DNA of 64,000 nucleotides from Treponema succinifaciens DSM 2489 (GCF_000195275.1 NC_015385.1:1442501-1506500); one strand, 5' to 3'. Numbered from the stretch's first letter, positions 33,505-42,998 are shown. The notes: generated by a model not told the origin, from the letters alone. Translations and numbers: made by a program.

Positions 33505-34905
33505 ATGCTTAGAAGAATTTTTACATTTGCAATGATTTTTATTTTAGGAGTTTCTGCTATGTCCGCGGAAAATAAAATGCAAACAAAACAGGGAACTATA
33601 CTTCACTGCTGGTGCTGGTCGTTCAAGACAATTGAAGATAACATTGAAAAAATCTCAGAAGCGGGATTCACTGCAATCCAGACTTCCCCAGCAAATGAAT
33701 GCTTTGTAGGCGACAATGGCGGACTTGAAATTATGAGTGCAAAAAAAGGAAAATGGTATTATCACTATCAGCCCACGGATTGGAAAATTGGAAACTATCA
33801 GCTTGGAACAAGAGACGACTTTATCCGTATGTGCGCAAAAGCAAAAAAATTCGGAATCGCAGTAATTGTTGACGTTGTTCCAAACCATACAACCACGCAC
33901 AAAGATGAAATTTCACTTGACTTCATAGAAGCTGTAGGCGGAATGGAAAAAATGTACCACAAGAATTCCGACCACACAATCAGAAGCATGGCAAACCGAA
34001 GGGAAGTTACAAGCGCAATGCTTGGAGGGCTTCCAGATGTAAACACAGAAAATCCGCTTTTCCAAGAATACTTTATGAACTACATAAATGACCTCATTGA
34101 CTGCGGAGCCGACGGTTTCAGATTTGACACAGCAAAGCACATTGCCCTTCCCGACGACCCTGTAGATCCTGCTTCAAAAGAAAACGACTTCTGGCCAATC
34201 TTTACAGGAAAAAAATCAGTAAACGGAAAATCTGTAAAAAATGCGGATGGGCTTTTTATTTATGGAGAGGTTCTTCAGGAAGGAGCCTCAAGAGAAGATG
34301 CCTACGGAAAACTTTTTCCAGTAACAGCGAGCAAGTACGGCAAACTTTTAAGAAGCGCGTTAAAAAATGAAAAGCTAAACGCAAAAGGAATTGTCAACTT
34401 TCAAAACGCAGCTTCTCCAGAAGTTGTAACTTGGATTGAAAGCCATGACACTTACGCAAACGAAGGCGAATCCGCTTACCTCACAAACTTTATGATACGC
34501 GCAGGCTGGGCTGTCATAGCTTCAAGAAAAGACGGAACTCCATTGTTCTTTAACCGACCAAAAGGAAAAGAAGCCGCACAGTTCCCGGGAGAATCCAAAA
34601 TCGGAGAAACAGGAAACGATGAATGTTTCAGCCCGGAAGTTTCCGCTGTAAACAAATTCAGAACTGCAATGCAAGGCGAAAACGAAAAATTCCTCAACGG
34701 AGAAAATGCGGGCATTCTAATTATAAAGCGCGGAGAAAAAGGCTGCGTAATTGTCAACTTAAACTCCAAGCCGTCTGCCGTTCAGGTTGAAATAAAACTT
34801 CCAAAAGGAACTTACATCGACAAGGCAAACAAAACAAAATTCGTCTGCAAGGATTCTGTCCTAAAAGGAAAGATAAAACCAAAATCAATTTGCGTAGTTT
34901 ATTAA
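33505..34905 (+). CDS. Secreted alpha-amylase (GH13)
   Basis: The 466-residue enzyme begins with a signal peptide (RRIF, hydrophobic core, cleavage near AMSA at about residue 20). GH13 motifs are present in order: VDVVPNHT, DGFRFDTAKH with the nucleophile Asp, FIYGEVLQ with the acid/base Glu, and ESHDTYAN with the third Asp. It should hydrolyse alpha-1,4-glucans such as starch outside the cytoplasm. I chose the ATG at 33505 because GGAGG precedes it at good spacing; the frame opens at 33493. It lies in the TrmB locus, upstream of a GH31 glucosidase that could finish the degradation. Confidence 0.93.
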   Translation: MLRRIFTFAMIFILGVSAMSAENKMQTKQGTILHCWCWSFKTIEDNIEKISEAGFTAIQTSPANECFVGDNGGLEIMSAKKGKWYYHYQPTDWKIGNYQLGTRDDFIRMCAKAKKFGIAVIVDVVPNHTTTHKDEISLDFIEAVGGMEKMYHKNSDHTIRSMANRREVTSAMLGGLPDVNTENPLFQEYFMNYINDLIDCGADGFRFDTAKHIALPDDPVDPASKENDFWPIFTGKKSVNGKSVKNADGLFIYGEVLQEGASREDAYGKLFPVTASKYGKLLRSALKNEKLNAKGIVNFQNAASPEVVTWIESHDTYANEGESAYLTNFMIRAGWAVIASRKDGTPLFFNRPKGKEAAQFPGESKIGETGNDECFSPEVSAVNKFRTAMQGENEKFLNGENAGILIIKRGEKGCVIVNLNSKPSAVQVEIKLPKGTYIDKANKTKFVCKDSVLKGKIKPKSICVVY

Positions 34906-34938
34906 AAAATGTCATGGAGATTTCCAATAAGTTCAAAA

Positions 34939-35010
34939 TGTCATTGCCGTGCTTTACAAGGCAATATTGAAAACCCACAATGGATTTTCAGGTCAACCAC
35001 AAAGATGACA
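34939..35010 (+). repeat. Double-hairpin repeat, TGTCATT...GATGACA
   Basis: A 72-bp intergenic element with ends TGTCATT and GATGACA and two internal stems, similar in layout to 60689-60763. It lies between the amylase and GH31 genes. Confidence 0.6.
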
Positions 35011-35035
35011 TAATGCAATAAATGGGAGGCAGAAA

Positions 35036-37033
35036 ATGATTAAGAGATTTGTATTCGGAAAAGCATTTGACACAGAAGCCGTAAAAGATAAGCCTGAAGC
35101 CTGCAAAGAAAAAATTCCATATTTTGAAAACGCAGAAACTTCCAGTTTTTCACTTGAGATGGATTCTAGCGATATTGTTTACGGTCTTGGTGAAAATGTG
35201 CGCGGAATAAACAAGCGAGGATTTATTTACGAAAGTTTCTGCACGGATCAGCCAGAACACAACGAAAACAAAAGCTCACTGTATGCCGCCCATAATTTTT
35301 TCATTGTGTCTGGAAACAAAAAAAATTTCGGAGCATTCTTTGACACTCCTGGAAAAGTTACATTTGACATTGGAGCTTCAAGCTATTCAACTCTTAAAGT
35401 TTCTATAGAAAACACAGGCTATGAAATATACATAATAGAAAACCCAACGCTAGAATTAATTATAAAAGAATTCAGAAATTTAATCGGGCAAAGCTACATT
35501 CCTCCAAGATGGGCATTTGGAATAGGACAGTCAAGATGGGGCTACACCTGCGAAGAAGACATAAGAAAAATCGCTGAAAACTACAGAAAGAACAAACTTC
35601 CGCTCGACATGGTTTACCTCGACATCGACTACATGGAAAAGTTCAAGGACTTTACTGTTAACAAAAAATCATTCCCGGACTTTAAGAATTTTGTTTCCGA
35701 CATGAAAAAGAATTCCGTGCGCATTGTTCCTATAATTGATGCCGGAATAAAAATGGAAGACGGATTTGAACTTTACGAGGAAGGAAAGGAAAACAATTAT
35801 TTTTGCAAGGACAAAGACGGAAACGATTTTATAGTTGGTGTGTGGCCGGGAAAATGCTGTCTTCCAGACTTCTTAAATCCAGAAGCAAGAGAATGGTTTG
35901 GAATGAAATACAAATTTCTGACCGACCAAGGCATTGAAGGTTTCTGGAACGACATGAACGAGCCTGCCCTCTTTTACTCTGAAAAAAATCTGGAAAAAGT
36001 TTTTGACCAAGTAAAAGAAATGAAAAAGCTCAACATCGGCTTAAAAGAAAGTTTCGCTTTAAAAGACACTATCTTGAACCTTGCGAACAACACCGATGAC
36101 TACAAAAGTTTTTACCATTGCAAGGACGGAAAGAAAATCCGCCATTATGACGTTCATAACCTTTACGGCTACAACATGACAAGAGCCGCATCCGAAGCGT
36201 TTGAAAAGATTTCTCCAGAAAAAAGAATCCTCATATTTTCAAGATCTTCCTGCATAGGCTCTCACAGATACGGTGGAATCTGGATGGGAGACAATATGTC
36301 AAGGTGGCAGCACATTCTCCTGAATTTGAAAATGCTTCCATCCCTTAATATGTGCGGCTTCTTGTACACAGGAGCTGACTTGGGCGGATTCGGGGAAAAC
36401 ACAACAGAAGATCTTCTCTTGCGCTGGTACGCGCTTGGGATTTTTATGCCGCTGTTAAGAAATCATTCCGCATTAGGAACCCGGGAGCAAGAACCTTTTA
36501 GATTCAAAAACAGCATAGAAAAATTCAGAAACATCCTTAATCTGCGCTACAGGCTTCTTCCTTACATTTACAGCGAGTTTATGAAAGCCGCCTTGCAAGG
36601 AACAATGTACGCAAGCCCGCTTGGATTTATCTGGTCAAAAGACGAGGACGCAAGAAGAACAGAAGACCAGATTATGATTGGAGAAAGCATTATGATTGCT
36701 CCAGTCTATGAACAGAACGCAACCGGACGGCACATTTATCTTCCTGAGGAAATGAAGCTTGTAAAGTTCAAGGACAGTGAAAGCTACGAGGAAAAAATAA
36801 TTCCAGCCGGACACAACTTTGTCCACATTGCACTAGATGAAGTCGCTGTTTTTATCCGAAAAGGACACATTCTGCCTCTTGCAGACAACGCAGAATCAGT
36901 TGAAAAAATTGACTTTGAAAATTTGACAACTATAAGTTTCGCAGAAAAAGGCGCACGATACGAGCTCTACACTGACGACGGAGAATGCAGAAATCCTAGC
37001 CTAAGAGAAAACTTAAGAAGCATAAGTGTATAA
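35036..37033 (+). CDS. Alpha-glucosidase-type glycoside hydrolase (GH31)
   Basis: This 665-residue enzyme has the GH31 catalytic signature WNDMNEP near residue 305, where the Asp of DMNE is the nucleophile. The acid/base Asp is expected in GIWMGDN, and RSSCIGSHRYGG precedes it. An N-terminal beta domain (galactose mutarotase-like) and a C-terminal beta domain frame the barrel, as usual. No signal peptide is seen, so it probably acts in the cytoplasm on imported maltooligosaccharides. AGGAGG or a close variant precedes the ATG at 35036. Together with the amylase it forms an alpha-glucan pathway. Alpha-xylosidase activity cannot be excluded. Confidence 0.92.
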   Translation: MIKRFVFGKAFDTEAVKDKPEACKEKIPYFENAETSSFSLEMDSSDIVYGLGENVRGINKRGFIYESFCTDQPEHNENKSSLYAAHNFFIVSGNKKNFGAFFDTPGKVTFDIGASSYSTLKVSIENTGYEIYIIENPTLELIIKEFRNLIGQSYIPPRWAFGIGQSRWGYTCEEDIRKIAENYRKNKLPLDMVYLDIDYMEKFKDFTVNKKSFPDFKNFVSDMKKNSVRIVPIIDAGIKMEDGFELYEEGKENNYFCKDKDGNDFIVGVWPGKCCLPDFLNPEAREWFGMKYKFLTDQGIEGFWNDMNEPALFYSEKNLEKVFDQVKEMKKLNIGLKESFALKDTILNLANNTDDYKSFYHCKDGKKIRHYDVHNLYGYNMTRAASEAFEKISPEKRILIFSRSSCIGSHRYGGIWMGDNMSRWQHILLNLKMLPSLNMCGFLYTGADLGGFGENTTEDLLLRWYALGIFMPLLRNHSALGTREQEPFRFKNSIEKFRNILNLRYRLLPYIYSEFMKAALQGTMYASPLGFIWSKDEDARRTEDQIMIGESIMIAPVYEQNATGRHIYLPEEMKLVKFKDSESYEEKIIPAGHNFVHIALDEVAVFIRKGHILPLADNAESVEKIDFENLTTISFAEKGARYELYTDDGECRNPSLRENLRSISV

Positions 37034-37075
37034 TATAATATCATGGGGATGTCTAATTTGGGCTAATTAACGTTT

Positions 37076-37573
37076 CTACATATCGGCATAAGTCTGAACG
37101 GAATCTTCCAAGTGTTCAATTTTTATTCCAGCCTCGGCAAACATTTTCATTGAATCTTCTTCATCATGGTAATGTTTTTCGCAGACAACCCTTTTTATTC
37201 CGCAGTTTATGATAAGCATGGCACACGTTCTGCAAGGAGTCATTTTGCAGTAAACGGTCGCTCCATCAATTGAAATTCCTCTTTTTGCAGCCTGACAAAT
37301 CGCATTCTGCTCGGCGTGAACTGTCCTTACGCAGTGCTGGGTAACAGAGCCATCAGCATGAATCATTTTGCGCATCAAGTGGCCGACCTCATCGCAATGA
37401 GCAAGCCCTGCAGGACTTCCGACATAGCCTGTAACAAGAATCTGATTGTCCTTTGCAATTACACAGCCGCTTCTTCCGCGGTCGCAAGTCGCACGCTTTG
37501 CAATAGTCCGCGCAACTTCCATAAAGTATTCATCCCAGGTCGGACGCACATATTTTTCTTTTTCTTCGCTCAT
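37076..37573 (-). CDS. Deoxycytidylate (dCMP) deaminase family protein
   Basis: The 165-residue protein has the zinc and proton-shuttle motif HAEQNAICQAA (His and catalytic Glu) and PCRTCAML with the two zinc cysteines. An N-terminal His/Cys pair (CDRGRSGCVI and the H of the AHCDEVGH) and the overall length match dCMP deaminase/ComEB. It converts dCMP to dUMP for thymidylate synthesis. It converges with the GH31 gene, with 42 bases between the stops. A hairpin at 37607-37648 lies upstream. Confidence 0.9.
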   Translation of the reverse strand: MSEEKEKYVRPTWDEYFMEVARTIAKRATCDRGRSGCVIAKDNQILVTGYVGSPAGLAHCDEVGHLMRKMIHADGSVTQHCVRTVHAEQNAICQAAKRGISIDGATVYCKMTPCRTCAMLIINCGIKRVVCEKHYHDEEDSMKMFAEAGIKIEHLEDSVQTYADM

Positions 37574-37606
37574 GCAAAAAACTTACCATAAATTTCCGAA
37601 AAAAAA

Positions 37607-37648
37607 AAGTGCGTCCCAAAAATTGTTTCCGACTTTTGGAGCGCACTT
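37607..37648. other. Inverted repeat upstream of the dCMP deaminase gene
   Basis: AAGTGCG...CCAAAA pairs with TTTTGG...CGCACTT. Its role could be regulatory or termination; no clear T-run follows on either strand except an A-run on the left, which gives T on the minus strand and so resembles a minus-strand terminator for the permease transcript. Confidence 0.5.
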
Positions 37649-37719
37649 AAGATTGCCATATCAAGTACAGCAATGTCAGTCATTTATGTTGAAATACACA
37701 AAAATAACAGGCACTTTTC

Positions 37720-37748
37720 TGTCATTCCCATGCAACGACATGGGAATC
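37720..37748. repeat. Palindromic TGTCATT half element
   Basis: TGTCATTCCCATG, six bases, then CATGGGAATC: the first half of the double-hairpin repeat family, followed by a T-run on the plus strand. Confidence 0.6.
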
Positions 37749-37754
37749 TTTTTA

Positions 37755-39059
37755 TTATATAGCCTTTATTGCAAGCGCAAAAATGAATACAACCGCAAGA
37801 ATCCAAGTAACAACAGGAATTTCTTTTGTTTTCTTTCCAGCAATTTTTGCAATTACATAGGCAATCATTCCGAATGCGATTCCCTTTGAAATTGAATAAC
37901 CAAACGGCATTACCATGATTGTAATAAATGCCGGGATTCCGTCTGTAATATCAGCGAAGTTGATTTTAGAAACAGCCTGCATCATGAGGAAGCCTACAAA
38001 AATCAAGGCAGGAGCTGTAGCGCAAGAAGGAACAAGAGCGAACAAAGGAGTAAAAAACAAAGCAAGAAGGAAGAAGAACGCTGTAACTACAGAAGCAAGA
38101 CCAGTGCGTGCTCCGGCTGCAACTCCAGAAGAAGACTCAACAAATGAAGTTACTGTTGAAGTTCCAAGACAAGCGCCTGCTACAGTTCCAACAGCATCAG
38201 CAAGAAGCGCGCCTTTTACATTCGGAATGTTTCCTTTTTCGTCAACAAGATTTCCCTGCTCTGCAACACCCATTAAAGTTCCGATTGTATCGAAAATATC
38301 TGTAAACAAGAAAGTAAAGAAAACGCCGAAGAATTTAAGAGAAAGAACTCCAGCCCATTCAAACTTAAAGAGGAACGGAGCGCTAGGAACAGAAACAGGC
38401 TTGAAGTTGTCTGGAACTGTTGTAACGCCAAAAGGAATTCCAATAACAGTTGTAGCGGCAATGCCAATAAGAATTGCGCCAGGAACTTTAAGAATGTAAA
38501 GAACAACTGTAATGACAAGGCCGATGATTGCAACAAGAGCAGTAGCATGGCTCAAGTCAATTGCATTGAAGCCGATGATTGTTCCGTTTGCAGAAGTTAC
38601 GATTCCAGCATTGTTAAGTCCGATAAGCGCAATGAAAAGTCCGATTCCAACAGCGACAGCTTTTTTCATTGTTCCCGGAATTGAATTGATAATCGCTTCG
38701 CGCACTCCGAAGAATGAAAGCAAAATAAAAAGAACGCCTTCAAGCAAAACAGCAGTAAGAGCGAACCAAGGAGAGCATCCCATCTGACCACAGACTGTGT
38801 AAGTAAAAAACGCGTTAAGCCCCATTCCGGAAGCAAGAGCAACCGGCATATTCGCAAGGAACGCCATTATAAGAGTTGCAACGGCGGCAGAAACAGCAGT
38901 CGCAGTAAACACACCGCCGAAATTCATTCCTGCAATTGAGCCCAGCATTCCAGGGTTAACGGCAAGAATGTAAGACATTGCAAGGAAAGTTGTGATACCG
39001 CCAACAACTTCACGGCTTACAGTAGACCCTTTCTCCTTGATTTTGAAAAATTTCTCCAT
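37755..39059 (-). CDS. NCS2-type purine (xanthine/hypoxanthine/guanine) permease
   Basis: This 434-residue protein has about twelve to fourteen membrane segments. The N-terminal VVGGITTFLAMSYILAVNPGMLG and the TSVTSFVESSSGVAAGARTGLASV block are typical of the AzgA branch of the NCS2 (PbuG/GhxP/AdeQ) family, which imports adenine, guanine or hypoxanthine with H+. AGGAAA precedes the ATG. No canonical purine riboswitch was recognised upstream, where a MITE-like element lies instead. It is transcribed on its own. Confidence 0.9.
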   Translation of the reverse strand: MEKFFKIKEKGSTVSREVVGGITTFLAMSYILAVNPGMLGSIAGMNFGGVFTATAVSAAVATLIMAFLANMPVALASGMGLNAFFTYTVCGQMGCSPWFALTAVLLEGVLFILLSFFGVREAIINSIPGTMKKAVAVGIGLFIALIGLNNAGIVTSANGTIIGFNAIDLSHATALVAIIGLVITVVLYILKVPGAILIGIAATTVIGIPFGVTTVPDNFKPVSVPSAPFLFKFEWAGVLSLKFFGVFFTFLFTDIFDTIGTLMGVAEQGNLVDEKGNIPNVKGALLADAVGTVAGACLGTSTVTSFVESSSGVAAGARTGLASVVTAFFFLLALFFTPLFALVPSCATAPALIFVGFLMMQAVSKINFADITDGIPAFITIMVMPFGYSISKGIAFGMIAYVIAKIAGKKTKEIPVVTWILAVVFIFALAIKAI

Positions 39060-39143
39060 AAGAAATTTCCTCCAAAAAATAGAATAGCGATATTATACCA
39101 CGAAATAAAAAAAAATTATATAGTATGGACATTAGTTTTCAGA
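39060..39143. other. Intergenic region upstream of the NCS2 permease gene
   Basis: The ribosome-binding site AGGAAA is at 39064-39069 (complement). Beyond it the sequence is A/T-rich with a possible minus-strand -10 (TATAATATCG). The MITE-like element begins at 39144. I see no riboswitch fold. Confidence 0.4.
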
Positions 39144-39236
39144 GCAAACGCATTATAAATGTATTCAGCATAAAACTGGCTCCCAGAAAGCGTTCCTTCG
39201 CGCAAACTTTACTTAAATTATTTATAATGCGCTTGC
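39144..39236. repeat. MITE-like element, copy A
   Basis: Ends GCAAACGCATTATAAAT (39144-39160) and ATTTATAATGCGCTTGC (39220-39236) are inverted repeats at 16 of 17 positions. The left half also matches copy B (42999-43080, inverted) over about 36 of 38 bases. Confidence 0.8.
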
Positions 39237-39249
39237 CCTTTCATCTCTT

Positions 39250-39279
39250 TGTCATTTTCGTATTTGATACGACAATCCC
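39250..39279. repeat. Degenerate TGTCATT palindrome
   Basis: TGTCATTTTCGTATTTGATACGACAATC follows the half-element pattern of the double-hairpin family; the stem is short (CGTA/TACG). Confidence 0.4.
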
Positions 39280-39376
39280 ATTTTAACTTTTCAAGAATCT
39301 AGATTAAATTATACTGAATAAATTTCAAAAAACAACTTTTTAGCGAAAATTTATTGAGATTTTGTGCCGCAGGCAC

Positions 39377-39402
39377 TTGACGGGGGGGGATGTGTGTAAT
39401 GA
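39377..39402 (+). promoter_or_regulatory. Poly-G tract between promoter-like boxes, lipoprotein gene
   Basis: TTGACG at 39377-39382 contains the first of eight G residues (39382-39389), and TAATGA follows at 39397-39402. With eight G the spacer is 14 bases, shorter than the usual 16-18. Changes in tract length could switch expression. Confidence 0.45.
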
Positions 39403-39421
39403 TTGCTTCAAGGAGGAATCC

Positions 39422-40897
39422 ATGAAGATTCAAAAAATTATTGTATTATCAGCATTTATTGCTGTATTAGGTTTTGCTTCTTGTAGCAACGGCTCATCAT
39501 CCGACGGAGCCTCGGAAACAGATTTCAATTCAAAACAAGCATTAAAGTTCGACTTGACAAACGCAAAGGCAATCGCTTCTGTTGAAGAAAGTTCCAGTAG
39601 AAACATAGCTGCCCGCGCTTCTTCTAGCAACTTAAATTCCCCGCCCATAAAAATACTTGAAGACTCTTCTGTCGCTTCTATCTTGTCAATTCCAAGTAAT
39701 GCACAAGGAAATATCTCTGAAATAGAAAAAATAATAAACACTCAAGATAGAAGTGGAAACAAGTATCTTTATATCGTCTTTAACGGTTCATCTTGGTTTG
39801 GCTATAACGGTGAAGATGGAGAATATATAAATGTTAATTTAAGCCAGCTAATTTGTGTGTATGAAGATGGTTCCTATAAAGATATATTAGGTTCTAATAA
39901 CAACTCTAGTAATCCAGATTGGATTGATCCTTATTTAAAAGAATACATACAAACAGACTTAAATGGCTGCTTATACTTTATAAAATGTACAAATAACAAT
40001 GTAAGCATCTGTAAATACGATCCTGTTTCACAAAAAACATCAAATCTTACTGCACCGCTAGAAGGAATTAACTATGGTAAATTCCAAATGAGCCAAGACG
40101 GAACAAAAATATTTGTCTCTGGAAATAGATACAATTATTCAAGTTCTTCATATGGCAATAGCGCCTATTTCATTAGATATATTCCTGTGCAGTTCCCAGA
40201 AGATTTCAAAAATATTTATTATTCATCAGAATCTTATGCCAACTATGGCTGGGTATATCAGGATAGCACAGACTATTTCTATTACATTCAAGAGAATAAA
40301 AACAAACATGGGCTATACCGCATAAAAACAAGCACAATGGAAGAAGAACATTTTTACAAAGATAAATTTATTTCTGTGAATGAAGAGCCAGAAGATAATA
40401 ATTATTATTCTAGCGATTACTACCTAAAAACTGAATCTGGAAACTATATTTCTCCTTATTATTACAATCAACTTTATTCAACTTCGAATGGAATATGGGC
40501 ACAACCAAATAGCTACTATGGTTCTTCAAAGCAGTTTATGAAAATCGTTGATAATTATGGAACTTATGTAGGAAAAACTTTTGATTCAGTAGCTCCAATA
40601 GGACTTTATACTTATAACGATGCTTTCTATTTCTTAAATGCAATACTTGATTCTTCAGGCAACGAAACAGGAGCACAAAATATATATATGTTTGACACTA
40701 ATTCCGGAAAATTTGAAAACTTATTTGAAAAAGTTCCTGTAGAGCTAGAAATCATATCTTATTCAGCAGGAAACGGAAAATTGTACTTTAGCGCAGTAAA
40801 AGGCATTTCTTTGTTAAACGGAACAATTGATTTGGAAACGAAAGAATTCACTCGACTAGACACTGAAAATAAGCTAACTTCTATAGCCGCTTACTAA
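39422..40897 (+). CDS. Outer-membrane-type lipoprotein of unknown function
   Basis: I do not recognise a named family. From the ATG at 39422, preceded by AAGGAGG, the product is 491 residues. It has a signal peptide with lipobox FASC (Cys21), then a Ser-rich stretch (about 22-70). The remainder is rich in Tyr, Ser, Asn and Gly with repeated YxYI, YxYF and DGxxY patterns, which fits a beta-rich, propeller-like fold. The base composition is more A/T-rich than neighbouring genes. A G8 tract in the predicted promoter suggests variable expression, as for surface proteins in other treponemes. A terminator follows at 40938. Confidence 0.78.
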   Translation: MKIQKIIVLSAFIAVLGFASCSNGSSSDGASETDFNSKQALKFDLTNAKAIASVEESSSRNIAARASSSNLNSPPIKILEDSSVASILSIPSNAQGNISEIEKIINTQDRSGNKYLYIVFNGSSWFGYNGEDGEYINVNLSQLICVYEDGSYKDILGSNNNSSNPDWIDPYLKEYIQTDLNGCLYFIKCTNNNVSICKYDPVSQKTSNLTAPLEGINYGKFQMSQDGTKIFVSGNRYNYSSSSYGNSAYFIRYIPVQFPEDFKNIYYSSESYANYGWVYQDSTDYFYYIQENKNKHGLYRIKTSTMEEEHFYKDKFISVNEEPEDNNYYSSDYYLKTESGNYISPYYYNQLYSTSNGIWAQPNSYYGSSKQFMKIVDNYGTYVGKTFDSVAPIGLYTYNDAFYFLNAILDSSGNETGAQNIYMFDTNSGKFENLFEKVPVELEIISYSAGNGKLYFSAVKGISLLNGTIDLETKEFTRLDTENKLTSIAAY

Positions 40898-40937
40898 AAT
40901 AAATTACCAAATCAACTAAGGCAATGGCAACAAAAAA

Positions 40938-40985
40938 GCCTCCAGTGCAAGCTGTTCAAGTTACACTGGAGGTCTCGTTCTTTTT
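40938..40985 (+). terminator. Terminator of the lipoprotein gene
   Basis: GCCTCCAGTG pairs with CACTGGAGGT across 16 bases, followed by a T-rich run. Confidence 0.75.
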
Positions 40986-41117
40986 CTGGCATCCAATGGC
41001 TTTTATTCACTTGCCATTCCCTGACCTCAATTTATTTTTATAAATTATATTTCAAAGCTTATATTGCGCCTCGAAAAGTGATATTATTACATTGTAATGT
41101 TTCCTAATTTTCCACAG

Positions 41118-41158
41118 GCAAATAGCTTATTTACCCAGGGAAAATAGACTATTTGCCT
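41118..41158. repeat. Intergenic palindrome
   Basis: GGCAAATAG (41118-41126) pairs with CTATTTGCC (41150-41158); inner TATTT/AAATA pairs extend the stem. No T-run follows. Confidence 0.6.
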
Positions 41159-41264
41159 GTTAGTAGAAAAATCTTTGGATTTTTCCAATCCGTGTGGCAA
41201 TAAACGCTTATAAAAAAGACTCCAACGCAAACTGTTCAATATATTTTATAGATTTGCATTACAA

Positions 41265-41301
41265 AAAGAACAGCCCGGATTTTTTGTCCGGGCTGTTCTT
41301 T
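41265..41301 (-). terminator. Terminator of gltX
   Basis: A perfect 15-bp stem (41265-41279 with 41287-41301) and a 7-base loop, with T-runs on both strands. It lies 14 bases after the gltX stop. Confidence 0.9.
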
Positions 41302-41315
41302 ATGCAATCTAAAAC

Positions 41316-42893
41316 CTAGAAAGCTGCAAGTGTTTTTTCAACGCGCTCGCAGGCTTTTTCTTTTCCAAGAATCCATATTGAGCCAATCAGCGGCGGAGAA
41401 ATGCGGCTTCCTGTAACGGCCATGCGCACAGGCATCATAAAGTCGCCAAGCTTTATTCCAAGCTCCTCGGCATATTTTTTTGCAAGGGCTTCCGCGTCAT
41501 CGTGGCTCATTCCGAAGATTTCAGAAACAAAAGACTTAGCCTTTTCAAGAACTTCCTTTGTCTTTGCCTCATCAAGCTTCTTTGGAATAATTTCAGAGTT
41601 TGCGGGAACAGCAGGCTCTGTAAACATAAAGCGGACCATTTCTGCGGCATCTGTAAGGAAGTGCAAGCGTTCCTTTATAAGCGGCATAAGCTCCAGAAGT
41701 TTTTTCTTTACATCTGCGCTCGCCATGTTCATTGAAGAGTCCACGCAAACAGGCTCGCCGTCGCTTCCAAGCGCAACACCGGAATATTCAGGACCTACTT
41801 TTGGCTTAGGCTGAGGATTTTCAGGATTTATTTCAAGGGAAGCATCTCCAGTTCCTGTTATAAACGGCAATGTCCACTTGTAAAGCTCCTCATCAGACAA
41901 AGCGCGGATATACTGGCCGTTGTACCACTCAAGCTTCTTGTAGTCAAAAACAGCAGGCGCCTTGTTCAAATGCTCAAGCTTAAAGTTCGCGGCAAGCTCA
42001 TCAAGGCTGTAGATGTCGCGTCCGTCCTCATAAGAGCAGCCCAGAAGAGCCACATAGTTTACAATCGCCTGCGGAAGGTAGCCTCTTGCGCGGAACTCGT
42101 TAAGCGAAGTCGAGCCGTGGCGTTTTGAAAGTTTCTTTCCGTCTGAACCATTTACCATTGGCAGGTGGCAGAATTCAGGATGCTCCCAGCCGAACGCCCT
42201 GTACATTTGAACATGAAGCGGAGTTGAAGGAATCCATTCCTGGGCGCGCATAACATGGCTTATCTTCATCAAATGGTCGTCAACGATATTCGCAAGGTGA
42301 TATGTCGGAAATCCATCGCTTTTTAAAAGAACCGGATCAGGGGAAATATCCTCGTTCTTCCATACAATGTCGCCAAGAAGATGATCCGTGAATTTTGTTT
42401 CACCTTCAAGAGGAACTTTAAGCCTTATTACGTAAGGTTTTCCGGCGGCAAGATTCGCCTTCACTTCTTCTTCTGTAAGGTGGCGGCAGTTCCTGTCATA
42501 TCCCGGTGGCATTTTGTTTTCTGTCTGAATCTTTCGGATTCGCTCAAGACGCTCTGAATCGCAGAAGCAATAGTAAGCCTCGCCTTTTTCCACAAGCTCC
42601 TGGGCATACTTCTTGTAAAGCTCGAACCTTTCGCTCTGAACATAAGGACCGTACTCGCCGCCCTTGTCGCCGCCTTCGTCCCAGTCGATTCCAAGCCAAT
42701 CCATTGTGTCGTAAAGATTCTTCACATATTTTTCATCGTATCTTGTGCGGTCTGTATCCTCAAGGCGGAGAATGAATTTTCCGCCCTTAGACCTTGCAAA
42801 AAGATAGTTAAAAAGCGCAGTACGCACACCGCCGATATGCTGCAGTCCCGTAGGAGAAGGCGCATAACGAACCCGAACTTCTTTGTTTTCCAT
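41316..42893 (-). CDS. gltX: Glutamyl-tRNA synthetase
   Basis: The 525-residue class I synthetase opens RYAPSPTGLQHIGGVRTALF (the HIGH-type motif at about 18-21) and has the second signature KKLSKRHG (KMSKS-type) near residue 255. A helical anticodon-binding domain forms the C-terminus. It charges tRNA-Glu, and possibly tRNA-Gln if no GlnRS is present. Length is a little above the usual ~480, mostly from an insert near residues 355-385. It stands alone with a strong terminator. A MITE-like element lies 106 bases upstream. Confidence 0.95.
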   Translation of the reverse strand: MENKEVRVRYAPSPTGLQHIGGVRTALFNYLFARSKGGKFILRLEDTDRTRYDEKYVKNLYDTMDWLGIDWDEGGDKGGEYGPYVQSERFELYKKYAQELVEKGEAYYCFCDSERLERIRKIQTENKMPPGYDRNCRHLTEEEVKANLAAGKPYVIRLKVPLEGETKFTDHLLGDIVWKNEDISPDPVLLKSDGFPTYHLANIVDDHLMKISHVMRAQEWIPSTPLHVQMYRAFGWEHPEFCHLPMVNGSDGKKLSKRHGSTSLNEFRARGYLPQAIVNYVALLGCSYEDGRDIYSLDELAANFKLEHLNKAPAVFDYKKLEWYNGQYIRALSDEELYKWTLPFITGTGDASLEINPENPQPKPKVGPEYSGVALGSDGEPVCVDSSMNMASADVKKKLLELMPLIKERLHFLTDAAEMVRFMFTEPAVPANSEIIPKKLDEAKTKEVLEKAKSFVSEIFGMSHDDAEALAKKYAEELGIKLGDFMMPVRMAVTGSRISPPLIGSIWILGKEKACERVEKTLAAF

Positions 42894-42998
42894 AATAAAT
42901 ATAACCTCTATAAAATAGAATAAAAATATTCAAACTAGATACGCAGATTATACCGACTGAAAGAGTTTTACTCAATAACGAACTGAGTGCATAACAGT

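Larger units (their letters stand above)
40898..41315. other. Gene-free region between the lipoprotein gene and gltX
   Basis: It holds the lipoprotein terminator (40938-40973), a second palindrome with 9-bp arms at 41118-41158, a degraded second copy of the first hairpin's left arm near 41220-41250 (GACTCCAACGCAAACTGTTCAA against GCCTCCAGTGCAAGCTGTTCAA), and the gltX terminator. No ORF with a ribosome-binding site was seen. Confidence 0.6.

Noticed and set aside
39060-39421. Purine riboswitch upstream of the NCS2 permease
   Set aside because: No xpt-type three-way junction with conserved loop bases could be drawn; the palindromic sequences there belong to the MITE-like and TGTCATT repeats.
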